In this document: piece after piece, positions 55,764 to 63,691 of the stretch
Position numbering within the stretch: the first letter of the stretch is position 1
How the letters are laid out: each line of letters begins with the position of its first letter
NCBI RefSeq assembly: GCF_013340935.1
Contig: NZ_WHOS01000023.1
Location: 1-64,000, forward strand
DNA from: Azospirillum melinis
GTDB lineage: Bacteria > Pseudomonadota > Alphaproteobacteria > Azospirillales > Azospirillaceae
Direction of reading: 5' to 3'
Length of the DNA: 64,000 bases
Made by a program: the position numbers and the translations under genes
The notes under the pieces: generated by a model
Database searches by the model: none
What the model was told of the DNA's origin: nothing
Seen by the model: the letters and a program-made list of their open reading frames with translations, nothing else

Positions 55764-56059
55764 AGGCCTAGACTAGACACAGCTTGGCGTCTGCCGGATC
55801 GGGTCCGTCGCTGGCGCCAGAAGCACAAGCCGAGCCAAGCAAGCGACCCGACCCCAAACGCCAGCAAGTCCAGTGGCCGTCCTGACCAAGCTGTCGATGT
55901 CCTGCTTGCCGAGGCGGGTCGTGACCAGCGCACGGATCAGGGTGTGGGGACGGCACCGATGGGATCGGCGACGTGGACGCCCAAGCTCCCAACCTCGGCA
56001 GCGGACCGTCTTCGCAAGTGCGACTGGCCCGGCAGTCGGGAATCCAGCACAATCCCGGC

Positions 56060-58243
56060 ATGAGCGGGCAAGCCATCGCGTCATCGACGGAGTCCCTGGC
56101 AGGGCTGGTGGAGCGCGTGACCTTTCACAGCGCCGAGACCGGCTTTTGCGTGCTCCGGGTGAAGGTCCGGGGGCATCGGGATCTTGTTGTTGTGGTCGGC
56201 CACGCGGCGATGATCTCGGCCGGGGAATGGATCCAGGCGAGCGGCAGCTGGGTCAACGATCGCACCCATGGCCTCCAGTTCAAGGCCGCCTTCCTGAAGG
56301 CGACGCAGCCGACGACGCTGGAGGGCATCGAGAAGTACCTGGGCTCCGGCATGATCAAGGGCATCGGCCCGGTCTACGCCAAGAAGCTGGTGAAGGCGTT
56401 CGGCGAGGCCGTGTTCGACGTCATCGAGGCCGAACCCGGTCGCCTGCGCGAGGTCACGGGCATCGGGCCCAGGCGGGCCGACCGCATCGTCAAAGGATGG
56501 GCCGACCAGCGGGCGATCGGGGAGATCATGCTGTTCCTGCACGCCAACGGCGTCGGGACCTCCAGGGCCGTCAGGATCTACAAGACCTACGGGCAGGAGG
56601 CCATCCAACTCATCACTGAGAACCCATACCGGCTGGCCAGGGACATCCGCGGCATAGGCTTCAAGACCGCTGATGCCATCGCCGCCAAGCTGGGCATCGA
56701 GAAGACGGCCATGGTCCGCGTCCGGGCAGGCATCGGCTATGCGCTGGCCGAAGCTATGGACGAGGGGCACTGCGGCCTGCCGGTGGAGGAGCTGGAGAAG
56801 CTGGCCAGCGAACTCCTGGAGGTCGGCACCGACTTGGTGGCCGAGGCGCTGGCGGACGAGCTTCGTGACGGCGCCGTCATAGCCGACCAGCTGGAGGGCA
56901 GGGAGTGCGTCTTCCTGGCCGGGCTGTACCGGGCCGAGCAGGCCATCGCCGCCCGTCTGCGGGGGCTTGCGGCCGGGACGCTGCCCTGGCCCGCCGTCGA
57001 CATGGAGAAGGCGCTGGAGTGGGTGGAGGGAAAGACGGGATTGACGCTGGCGCCGAGCCAGCGGGAGGCTGTCCGCCTTGCCCTGGCCTCCAAGGTCATG
57101 GTCATCACCGGCGGCCCGGGTGTCGGTAAGACGACCCTGGTCAACTCCATCCTGAAGATCCTGGCCGCCAAGCACATCCGGATCCTGCTGTGCGCCCCGA
57201 CCGGCCGGGCGGCCAAGCGGCTCTCCGAGAGCACCGGGCTGGAGGCCAGGACCATCCACCGGATGCTCGCCTTCGACCCGGCTGCCGGAGGCTTCAAGCA
57301 CAGCGAGGAGAACCGGTTGGAATGCGATCTGCTCGTCGTCGACGAGACGTCCATGGTGGACGTGCCGCTGATGAACGCGCTGCTGAAGGCGACCCCTGAC
57401 AGATCGGCCCTGATCCTGGTCGGCGATGTCGACCAGTTGCCGTCGGTGGGACCGGGGCAGGTGCTGGCCGACGTGATCGCATCCGGCGCCGTACCCTTGG
57501 TGCGCTTGACCGAAGTGTTCCGACAGGCGGCGGCCAGCCGCATCATCGTCAACGCGCACCGCATCAACCAGGGCCAGATGCCGGACCTGACGCCCGTAGA
57601 AGGCTCGGACTTCTACTTCGTCGAGGCGGCGGAGCCTGAGGACGGCGTTCGCAAGCTCATCGAAGTTGTTCGGAACCGCATTCCGAAGCGCTTCGGCCTG
57701 GACCCCGTGCGCGACGTCCAGGTGCTCTGTCCGATGAACCGCGGGGGTCTCGGTGCCCGGTCGTTGAACGTGGAACTCCAGGCGGTCCTGAACCCGCCGG
57801 GCGATGTCCGGGTTGAGCGCTTCGGCTGGACCTACTGCGTCGGCGACAAGGTGATGCAGACCGAGAACGACTACGAGAAGGAGGTCTATAATGGCGACCT
57901 GGGCGTCATCACCGCAATGGACCCGGAGAACAGCGAACTGCTGATCGACTTCGACGGCCGTGAGGTGGCCTACGACTTCGGCGAACTGGACCGGGTGTCA
58001 CTGGCCTACGCGACGACGATCCACAAGAGCCAGGGGTCCGAGTACCCGGCTGTCGTCATCCCGCTGGCGATGCAACATTGGACGATGCTGAGGCGCAATC
58101 TCGTCTACACCGGCGTCACCCGCGGGAAGCGGCTGGTCGTCGTCGTGGGCCAGCGGAAGGCGCTCGGGATGGCGGTGCGGGCACGGCAGGAGGGTCGCCG
58201 GTGGTCGAAGCTGAAGGAATGGCTTCTGACAAAATCGGCCTGA
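56060..58243 (+). CDS. recD2: RecD2-type ATP-dependent DNA helicase
   Basis: A 727-aa superfamily 1B helicase. It has an N-terminal OB-like region, tandem helix-hairpin-helix motifs (I-K-G-I-G-P-V-Y-A and V-T-G-I-G-P-R-R-A), and Walker A G-G-P-G-V-G-K-T at 351-358. The D-E-T-S-M-V-D motif II follows, and a C-terminal SF1 end has A-Y-A-T-T-I-H-K-S-Q-G-S-E. This is the RecBC-independent RecD2 form. The start at 56060 has no strong ribosome-binding site; the frame is open from 55973. It works in replication-fork repair or 5'-3' unwinding. Confidence 0.95.
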   Translation: MSGQAIASSTESLAGLVERVTFHSAETGFCVLRVKVRGHRDLVVVVGHAAMISAGEWIQASGSWVNDRTHGLQFKAAFLKATQPTTLEGIEKYLGSGMIKGIGPVYAKKLVKAFGEAVFDVIEAEPGRLREVTGIGPRRADRIVKGWADQRAIGEIMLFLHANGVGTSRAVRIYKTYGQEAIQLITENPYRLARDIRGIGFKTADAIAAKLGIEKTAMVRVRAGIGYALAEAMDEGHCGLPVEELEKLASELLEVGTDLVAEALADELRDGAVIADQLEGRECVFLAGLYRAEQAIAARLRGLAAGTLPWPAVDMEKALEWVEGKTGLTLAPSQREAVRLALASKVMVITGGPGVGKTTLVNSILKILAAKHIRILLCAPTGRAAKRLSESTGLEARTIHRMLAFDPAAGGFKHSEENRLECDLLVVDETSMVDVPLMNALLKATPDRSALILVGDVDQLPSVGPGQVLADVIASGAVPLVRLTEVFRQAAASRIIVNAHRINQGQMPDLTPVEGSDFYFVEAAEPEDGVRKLIEVVRNRIPKRFGLDPVRDVQVLCPMNRGGLGARSLNVELQAVLNPPGDVRVERFGWTYCVGDKVMQTENDYEKEVYNGDLGVITAMDPENSELLIDFDGREVAYDFGELDRVSLAYATTIHKSQGSEYPAVVIPLAMQHWTMLRRNLVYTGVTRGKRLVVVVGQRKALGMAVRARQEGRRWSKLKEWLLTKSA

Positions 58244-58865
58244 CAGCGGCGGGAATGTCTTCCTCTGGCCCAAGGGGCCACGTCCGCTCCGGAAGGGCTT
58301 GCTTCAGGGAGTGGGGGGCACTCGCGTGCCTCTGTCGTGATCAGGTGACCCTCGAACTCGAGAGTGACCCTGTCCAAGCTTGAGGAACCATGAAGCTGCC
58401 GCCTTTCCATATCTGTCACCTCCTGCGTGCAGGCCGTGTTCACGCAAATTCGCTCGCACCGGATCTGGTCGCCTGAGGCAAGGCTCCCGGACCGTCCGAC
58501 GCCAGCATAATCTCCGAATCCAAGAGAGCGGCTCGAACCGCATCTATGCGGCCGCGGGGGTATCACGTGCGACCGCTGCATGATCGATGAGGCATCCACC
58601 GGGGCGCGCCGCCTTGGTGGTCAATTCCGCGATCATCCGCTGCCGTCTCACCATCGCCCGCGAATGGTCCGCAGAGATGACAATTCCAAGCCTATCTAAG
58701 CAGCGATACTTGACGATAAAATGTTACATAGATTATGAAATAGTCAACCAGAGGGTTGGGATCCAGTGTGTCCGCTGTGGTCTTTTTTGCTGAAGAAAGA
58801 AAAGTGCGGCACTAGTTTGAGTAAATTCATACTACGAGCGGAATCTTTTAAGTAAGGCGCGAGAA
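58244..58865. other. Intergenic region with composition change
   Basis: About 620 bases without a supported gene. A six-base stem (TGGCCC/GGGCCA at 58266-58280) follows recD2 and may help end its transcript. The first 430 bases are GC-rich; from about 58680 the sequence turns AT-rich, which marks the left edge of the tyrosine-rich operon block. Confidence 0.5.
58710..58739 (+). promoter_or_regulatory. Probable sigma-70-like promoter of the Tyr-rich operon
   Basis: TTGACG at 58710-58715 and TATGAA at 58734-58739 with an 18-base spacer. It lies about 125 bases upstream of the first gene in an AT-rich stretch. Confidence 0.5.
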
Positions 58866-59888
58866 ATGACATACGTTCCAGGGTTCTATTCTCCAGGATT
58901 TTACTCTCCTGGATTTTATGCGTATAGCTATGGGTACGTCCCTGGCATGTACGTGCCTGGTATTTATGTGCCTGGTTATTACTATCCATCTTACATGCCT
59001 TCGTATTCATACGTTTCCTCATATTACTATCCGTCGTACATTCCATCTTCTTACTATGTGTCTTCTTATACTCCATCGTACATCCCCTCTTATTACACTC
59101 CTTCCTATTATATTCCATCATATACGCCAAGCACGCCCAACCCCTTGGCTGGTACAGATGGTAACGATTACCTCGTTGGAACATATTCCAATGATTACAT
59201 TACAGGTAAACTTGGAAACGACACCCTCGTTGGTAGCGTTGGTAACGATACCATGGACGGTGGCGCTGGTATCGACTATGCATATTTCTCTGTCGATAGG
59301 AGCAAGGTTAATATTATCAACGTATCGCGCGATAGCTCTTTGGGATTTACATTAACTGACCCCCTGTTCAATGTCACAAATCTTCAAAACATCGAGCATG
59401 TTTTGTTGAATGGCAAAAACTATGATGTAGATGATTTAATATATGGCCATGATGCAATCCACCGCTTCTTCAACAAGAAGACTGGGGTGCATTTTTATAC
59501 CGCATCAATTGATGAAGCTACTACATTAAAGGAAGCAAAGGATTCGGATCTTCGATATGAGGGCGTATCTTTCCAAGCCAGCGAAAGCGAGACAGGTACG
59601 GCAAATGTTTATAGATTTCTTAATACATCCACAGGAACCCATTTTTATACGTCGTCAGATGTTGAGAAGGAAGCAGTCCAAAAGCTATCGACATTTAGTT
59701 ATGAAGGGGTAGCTTACAAAGCATTTAACAATTCTTCCCCTGGAACAAGTCCGCTCTACAGGCTTTTTAATACCGCAACTGGAGCGCACTTCTATACGGC
59801 ATCCGAGGCAGAGATGAGTACGGTTTCGAAGACGACTGCCACTTACCGTTACGAAGGCGTTGCTTATTGGATATACGCCACATCCTGA
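58866..59888 (+). CDS. Tyrosine/proline-rich repeat protein with RTX and DUF5648 repeats
   Basis: A 340-aa protein with three parts. Residues 1-90 contain 28 Tyr and 15 Pro in two repeat types: V/S-P-G-x-Y units (about 4-39) and P-S-Y units with Y-Y pairs (about 41-88). Residues 95-135 are RTX-like (G-T-D-G-N-D-Y-L-V-G, G-K-L-G-N-D-T-L-V-G). Residues 198-338 hold three DUF5648-type repeats, each with H/Y-R-F/L-F-N...G-x-H-F-Y-T and a closing Y-E-G-V. There is no classical signal peptide; RTX repeats suggest type I secretion. AAGG lies nine bases upstream of the ATG. Two dioxygenase genes follow at once, so the Pro or Tyr residues are probable hydroxylation targets. AT-rich codons differ from the surroundings. 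Confidence 0.85.
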   Translation: MTYVPGFYSPGFYSPGFYAYSYGYVPGMYVPGIYVPGYYYPSYMPSYSYVSSYYYPSYIPSSYYVSSYTPSYIPSYYTPSYYIPSYTPSTPNPLAGTDGNDYLVGTYSNDYITGKLGNDTLVGSVGNDTMDGGAGIDYAYFSVDRSKVNIINVSRDSSLGFTLTDPLFNVTNLQNIEHVLLNGKNYDVDDLIYGHDAIHRFFNKKTGVHFYTASIDEATTLKEAKDSDLRYEGVSFQASESETGTANVYRFLNTSTGTHFYTSSDVEKEAVQKLSTFSYEGVAYKAFNNSSPGTSPLYRLFNTATGAHFYTASEAEMSTVSKTTATYRYEGVAYWIYATS

Positions 59889-59902
59889 ATGGTTGACAAA
59901 GA

Positions 59903-60481
59903 ATGATGACAAGTAACACTCCATATCAAGTCTATTCTGGACAGATTGAGCCAGAACTTCTTGATGCGATTGAAGCTATCTGTAATCGTCAACGGCTCAT
60001 GAAGGGGACTGTTGGCGCTGGGCAAGGGGATTTGAACGAGAGTTACCGAAACTCGGATATTGCCTTCCTTCCGGAAGGTCATTGGACAATGGGGTTGCTT
60101 TACCATTTCGCAGCAGTCGCCAACGCGCAAGCGTGGCGTTATGATATTGCGGCCCCCAGCCCTGTTCAGCTTACACGGTATGGCGCCGGACAGTTCTACA
60201 ATTGGCATCGAGATAGTGGAGGCGAACCACCGCAAGCTCGCATGGTTCGTAAGATCAGCGTCATTCTTCAGCTGTCTGATCCTTCGACTTATGAAGGGGG
60301 AACTGTTGAGTTCAAGCTCGGTGAAGAGACCGACGAGCCGAGAATTGTACCTGCACTAGAAGCAAAAAGCCGAGGCTCCGTCATCGTTTTCCCAAGTTGG
60401 CTGCCACATCGCGTGACAGAGGTTACGAACGGTGAACGCAGATCGCTGGTGAACTGGGTTGTTGGCCCGCCTTTCCGATGA
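59903..60481 (+). CDS. 2OG-Fe(II) dioxygenase (prolyl-4-hydroxylase-like)
   Basis: A 192-aa double-stranded beta-helix oxygenase. Iron ligands are H102-R-D104 and H169; R179 or R180 in G-E-R-R-S-L-V-N-W should hold 2-oxoglutarate. The order and the Y-x-x-G-Q-F-Y-N-W-H lead-in resemble PKHD/prolyl-4-hydroxylase-type enzymes. It begins 14 bases after the Tyr-rich gene and its stop overlaps the next start (ATGA). Hydroxylation of the neighbouring repeat protein is inferred from position. Confidence 0.88.
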   Translation: MMTSNTPYQVYSGQIEPELLDAIEAICNRQRLMKGTVGAGQGDLNESYRNSDIAFLPEGHWTMGLLYHFAAVANAQAWRYDIAAPSPVQLTRYGAGQFYNWHRDSGGEPPQARMVRKISVILQLSDPSTYEGGTVEFKLGEETDEPRIVPALEAKSRGSVIVFPSWLPHRVTEVTNGERRSLVNWVVGPPFR

Positions 60482-61128
60482 CCCTTGATAATCTCTCTCT
60501 CCGTCTCCAAGAAATGGTTCCCCATTTCTCAGAGCGAGGCTATGCAGTCGTACCGGTCCCAGAAAATCTCTATTCTACTCTGCTGGAGATTTTCATAGAG
60601 GGCCGGTACATGTTCGATGCGTTTTTGCCGGAGAAACCACACGGCATTGTCGAAAGTGCTGACCGAGCGCCAACTCTTGTCCTTGGTGGAACTGGATTTG
60701 GTGACAATAGGCCATCACTTATACACGAAAGCCCTCAACTGATCCAAATTCTGGAAGATTTCTGTGGGTGCAGTCTAAAGCCAACTTATTGGTATGGCCC
60801 TCGCTTGTACCAACGCGGAGCGATCCTGCACGAGCACATTGATCGTCCTTTATCGCACATCATCAGCGCCTCAATGCATGTGGACTCTGATTTAGATGAG
60901 CCCTGGAATATCTCAGTTGAAAGCGGGGGTATTAAGAAAGAAGTTAATATCGAAAAGGGGCACATGCTATTATACGAGGGTGTGCGCTTAAATCATTTCC
61001 GTAAAGCTCCTCTGAATGGGCGATGGTATGCCGGAACATTCATGCACTATACCGTATCCGACTCAAGAGTACTTCCAACCGACTACCTTGAACTCGCCCA
61101 ACAGGCTCAGCCATGCTTTCGTTTCTGA
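60478..61128 (+). CDS. Second, distinct 2OG-Fe(II) dioxygenase-like protein
   Basis: A 216-aa protein. A cupin-like core has H120-I-D122 and a distal H173, with R182 as a likely 2-oxoglutarate ligand. It is not closely similar to the enzyme encoded just before it. The start overlaps the previous stop by four bases and the stop overlaps the next gene by 16 bases. Two different oxygenases could act on different residues, for example Pro and Tyr, or in sequence on one. Confidence 0.75.
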   Translation: MTLDNLSLRLQEMVPHFSERGYAVVPVPENLYSTLLEIFIEGRYMFDAFLPEKPHGIVESADRAPTLVLGGTGFGDNRPSLIHESPQLIQILEDFCGCSLKPTYWYGPRLYQRGAILHEHIDRPLSHIISASMHVDSDLDEPWNISVESGGIKKEVNIEKGHMLLYEGVRLNHFRKAPLNGRWYAGTFMHYTVSDSRVLPTDYLELAQQAQPCFRF

Positions 61129-61892
61129 ATAAAAGGCCGAATCAGGATACTGATAATTCAGGTCCAGAGATCCAATTTGTCACCACTGTGGACGGCGTTG
61201 AGGAAGTAGCCCCGCCGCGCCCAGCGCAGGAATTCATTCCATCGTGGTTCAAATCTATGGATTCTGTGGTTTCTTCGAAAAAAAGTGACTGTCCAATCGA
61301 GCGTTTAGCACATGGAATAGGAACAATCAAAAAGTGCCCAGGCATTCATGACATGATGAGTGCAGGCTACATCATTCCGGCCTGGGCCGATTATATTATT
61401 GAGTACGATAGCGATCTAGGCACATTGAATTGGTCATCTCCATCACCATGGGCGCAAATCAGCTTCCATTCGCCAGAGCAACTGGAGGGGGCAAAGCCAA
61501 TGGCGGAGATGATACGCCCTTACCGTGGTGTGCTGAAGTTCGAGAGCCCGTGGCGTATCATCTTGCCAACGGGATACAGTTCATTGCTAGTTGCTCCATT
61601 CTACTCGGATCCAACCTCTCCACTTCAAATTGTTCCAGGGATTGTCGACCACGATTCGTTCCATGTTGCAAATGTACTTGCAATGTTCCGGCAGTATGGG
61701 CGCGGTAAATGGATGCTCAAACGGGGAACACCCCTCGCACAAGTTATTCCGTTTCGACGCGAGAATTACAGGAGCACTGTGAGGTTTGCCGACGCCGTCG
61801 ATCAGCGTCGAATAAATAGTGAAAGAGTTAAGCTCGAAGGAAGTGATGGCAGATATAGGACTTGGTTTTGGAAGAAAAAATCGTTCCGGTAA
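61113..61892 (+). CDS. Unrecognised protein of the Tyr-rich operon
   Basis: A 259-aa protein, mostly beta-strand, rich in Trp and Pro, with I-P-S-W-F-K near the start and K-C-P-G-I-H-D-M-M in the middle. It lacks a signal peptide and membrane segments. I do not recognise a catalytic motif. Overlap with the second oxygenase gene shows it belongs to the operon; it may be an accessory of modification or a further enzyme. Confidence 0.75.
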   Translation: MLSFLNKRPNQDTDNSGPEIQFVTTVDGVEEVAPPRPAQEFIPSWFKSMDSVVSSKKSDCPIERLAHGIGTIKKCPGIHDMMSAGYIIPAWADYIIEYDSDLGTLNWSSPSPWAQISFHSPEQLEGAKPMAEMIRPYRGVLKFESPWRIILPTGYSSLLVAPFYSDPTSPLQIVPGIVDHDSFHVANVLAMFRQYGRGKWMLKRGTPLAQVIPFRRENYRSTVRFADAVDQRRINSERVKLEGSDGRYRTWFWKKKSFR

Positions 61893-61926
61893 GCAACGCC
61901 TAGAGTGTCTTGTTGTGTCGAAAGAC

Positions 61927-62190
61927 TCATGCGGAAATACCAAGGAGAACAAGGCAATTGTCGCTGTATGCGAAACCCCGGAGTACAGCCTGAGATCGTT
62001 ACATGAAGTCGGTGCGGCCGGATAGGGCCTCGCCCCGCCTCCGCCTCGCAATCGACATAACGGTTTCGACCTTCCAGCACTGTCGGTAAGCTCGCTTGCT
62101 GGCAGCATCCCCTGGGTCATTGAGCAGGCGGTGCATCTTATATCGGTACGGGATGGTTGCGATGACCTTGATCGAGCGCCGCAGACATCA
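61927..62190 (-). pseudogene. C-terminal remnant of a DDE transposase
   Basis: The minus strand reads A-Y-R-Q-C-W-K-V-E-T-V-M-S-I...G-E-A-L-S-G-R-T-D, which matches the W-x-V-E-T-V-x-S-x-x-K-R end of IS5-like DDE transposases with its final catalytic Glu. An in-frame TAA at 61999-62001 interrupts it, after which the frame continues (A-V-L-R-G-F-A-Y-S) to a stop at 61927. No N-terminal part is present. Confidence 0.6.
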
Positions 62191-62194
62191 AGGC

Positions 62195-62505
62195 TGCGGT
62201 TGATTGACGTCTGGCTGGCTCATGGTTCGAGTGGCCTGACCGCCGTGCGGCATTTGACCGACCGGAACGGCATTCCCGTGATCGTGTGCAGCGGGCATGC
62301 AGCCGCCCAGGATGCGCGGACTGCCGGTGCCATAGACTTCCTGAAAAAGCCGTTCCGGCTCTCTGACTTGGAATGCGCGTTCGCAATGGTCATGGAAGCG
62401 GAAGCTCTGGCCGACCCTATTATGACCGGTGCGAAGTTGAAGCTGTTGGCAGCACATGCGTTGTCACCTGCCGGTCGATACATCGCCTTGCGGCACAGGC
62501 CTTGA
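62195..62505 (+). pseudogene. N-terminally truncated copy of the response regulator
   Basis: From L-I-D-V-W-L-A-H-G-S to S-P-A-G-R this is highly similar in protein and DNA to residues 54-146 of the regulator at 47030-47470. The acidic pocket and the first half of the receiver are missing, so phosphorylation cannot work normally. The break coincides with the edge of the transposase remnant. An open frame from 62131 exists but its start lies in transposase-derived sequence. Confidence 0.8.
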
Positions 62506-62818
62506 ATCCGTGGGAGCAAAGGGGGCATCGGGTGCGTCAAGCGCGGACAACTCGGGAGTTGCCTAACCGTCAACGGCCCCTCTTTAGAGTCTATGATTCT
62601 ACCGGTTTTCCCAAGATAAACCGTTGATATAAACGAAGAAAATTTATACCGCACCGCAGCATTCTGTTCTGCGGCCACCTTTCCCCCTATCCAGCGAGCT
62701 TCATGCAACGGGCCGACGAGGGCTTTGGACATCACAATGTGTCGGGTTCCAGCCCATTCGTCGATGCACAGACACGCCACTCCGGAGGAGGCCTTCCCAC
62801 CGTGAGCAGAAGGTGGTC
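62506..62818. other. Intergenic region, nothing recognised
   Basis: About 310 bases with an AT-rich patch near 62600-62655. No coding or structural feature could be supported. Confidence 0.4.
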
Positions 62819-63127
62819 TTACTCGAGCATGGTCGGCGTGCCCGGAGGACGTCGCTGTCGGTCATCCAGTAGATCGGCATGGCGTAGCAGCATCGCCCAG
62901 GCTAGTTCATAGTCACCCCAGTCCGTCATCTCAGGCGCTCTGCGCCACAAGCGGGCCACGCAATCCGGGCAGAGCGTGACGATCTCATATATCGACCACC
63001 AGTCCCGTCCATCCAGAGCATTGGGTCCGAACCATACCTGGTCCGGCCGACGACCGCAGCGTGCGCACCGGTCTACCCTGGGTCCGCCCCGACATCGTGA
63101 GGCCTTCTGTCGGCCGGGGAAGCTCAT
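62819..63127 (-). CDS. Small zinc-ribbon-like hypothetical protein
   Basis: A 102-aa protein with two CxxC pairs: C21-A-R-C24 and C53-P-D-C56, a likely zinc ribbon, followed by a Trp-rich helical part. AGGAGG lies ten bases before the ATG at 63127. Function unknown. Confidence 0.6.
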   Translation of the reverse strand: MSFPGRQKASRCRGGPRVDRCARCGRRPDQVWFGPNALDGRDWWSIYEIVTLCPDCVARLWRRAPEMTDWGDYELAWAMLLRHADLLDDRQRRPPGTPTMLE

Positions 63128-63199
63128 GGCGACGAGACCTCCTCGATGCAGACGCTGGGCCATCCCGGACATCTCTAATTTGGCGTCCCAGCAGCGACC

Positions 63200-63436
63200 T
63201 TAAATGCTGCTTTTCACGGGATCCAGGACCAAGCGCTCGTATGCGGTTAACCTGACCGATGCCGGATTGAGACTGCGCAAGGCAACCAGCGCTGCGTCCA
63301 AACCTTGTCCGAGGGGCAGTGCTCTTGCCAGCTTGCGGCCAATCTGTGCCAGCCAACGATTCCATGGGGCGTGTCCGAGGGAATCGGGGCCGCCATAGCC
63401 ATGGCCATGGCTAGGATCCGCAGGTCCTGGGCTCAT
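63200..63436 (-). CDS. Small hypothetical protein (uncertain)
   Basis: A 78-aa open frame upstream of the zinc-ribbon gene on the same strand. The C-terminal 50 residues read as an amphipathic helix with normal codon use; the start has no ribosome-binding site. It may be a real small gene or a remnant. Confidence 0.3.
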   Translation of the reverse strand: MSPGPADPSHGHGYGGPDSLGHAPWNRWLAQIGRKLARALPLGQGLDAALVALRSLNPASVRLTAYERLVLDPVKSSI

Positions 63437-63691
63437 TGGCAGCCGAGTTTTCTGGAGTTTTCGAGATTTTAGAAAACTGGACTAAACTCCCTATACACGA
63501 GGCCCTCTTCAGCCACCCTGCGCTCGTTGGGCGGAGGCGATCAGCCGCGGATCCTGCCTGATCTGTTGTGATTGCCATGTATCGTTTTGTGCTGATGGGA
63601 GAGGGGTACGTGCTGTCCAAGTTGCAGCTGCCGGGTAATCCACACCTCGACGATTGCGCCTCGGCGGTCCGGTGATCTACCTCGGCCGAGT

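Noticed and set aside
56081-57559. Open frame of 492 codons opposite recD2
   Set aside because: Gln/Gly/His-rich shadow without start signals; recD2 on the other strand has all helicase motifs.
58866-59135. Short DNA repeats that might be taken for a CRISPR-like array
   Set aside because: The repeats are in-frame codons for Y-x-P-G and P-S-Y units, vary in length and have no spacers.
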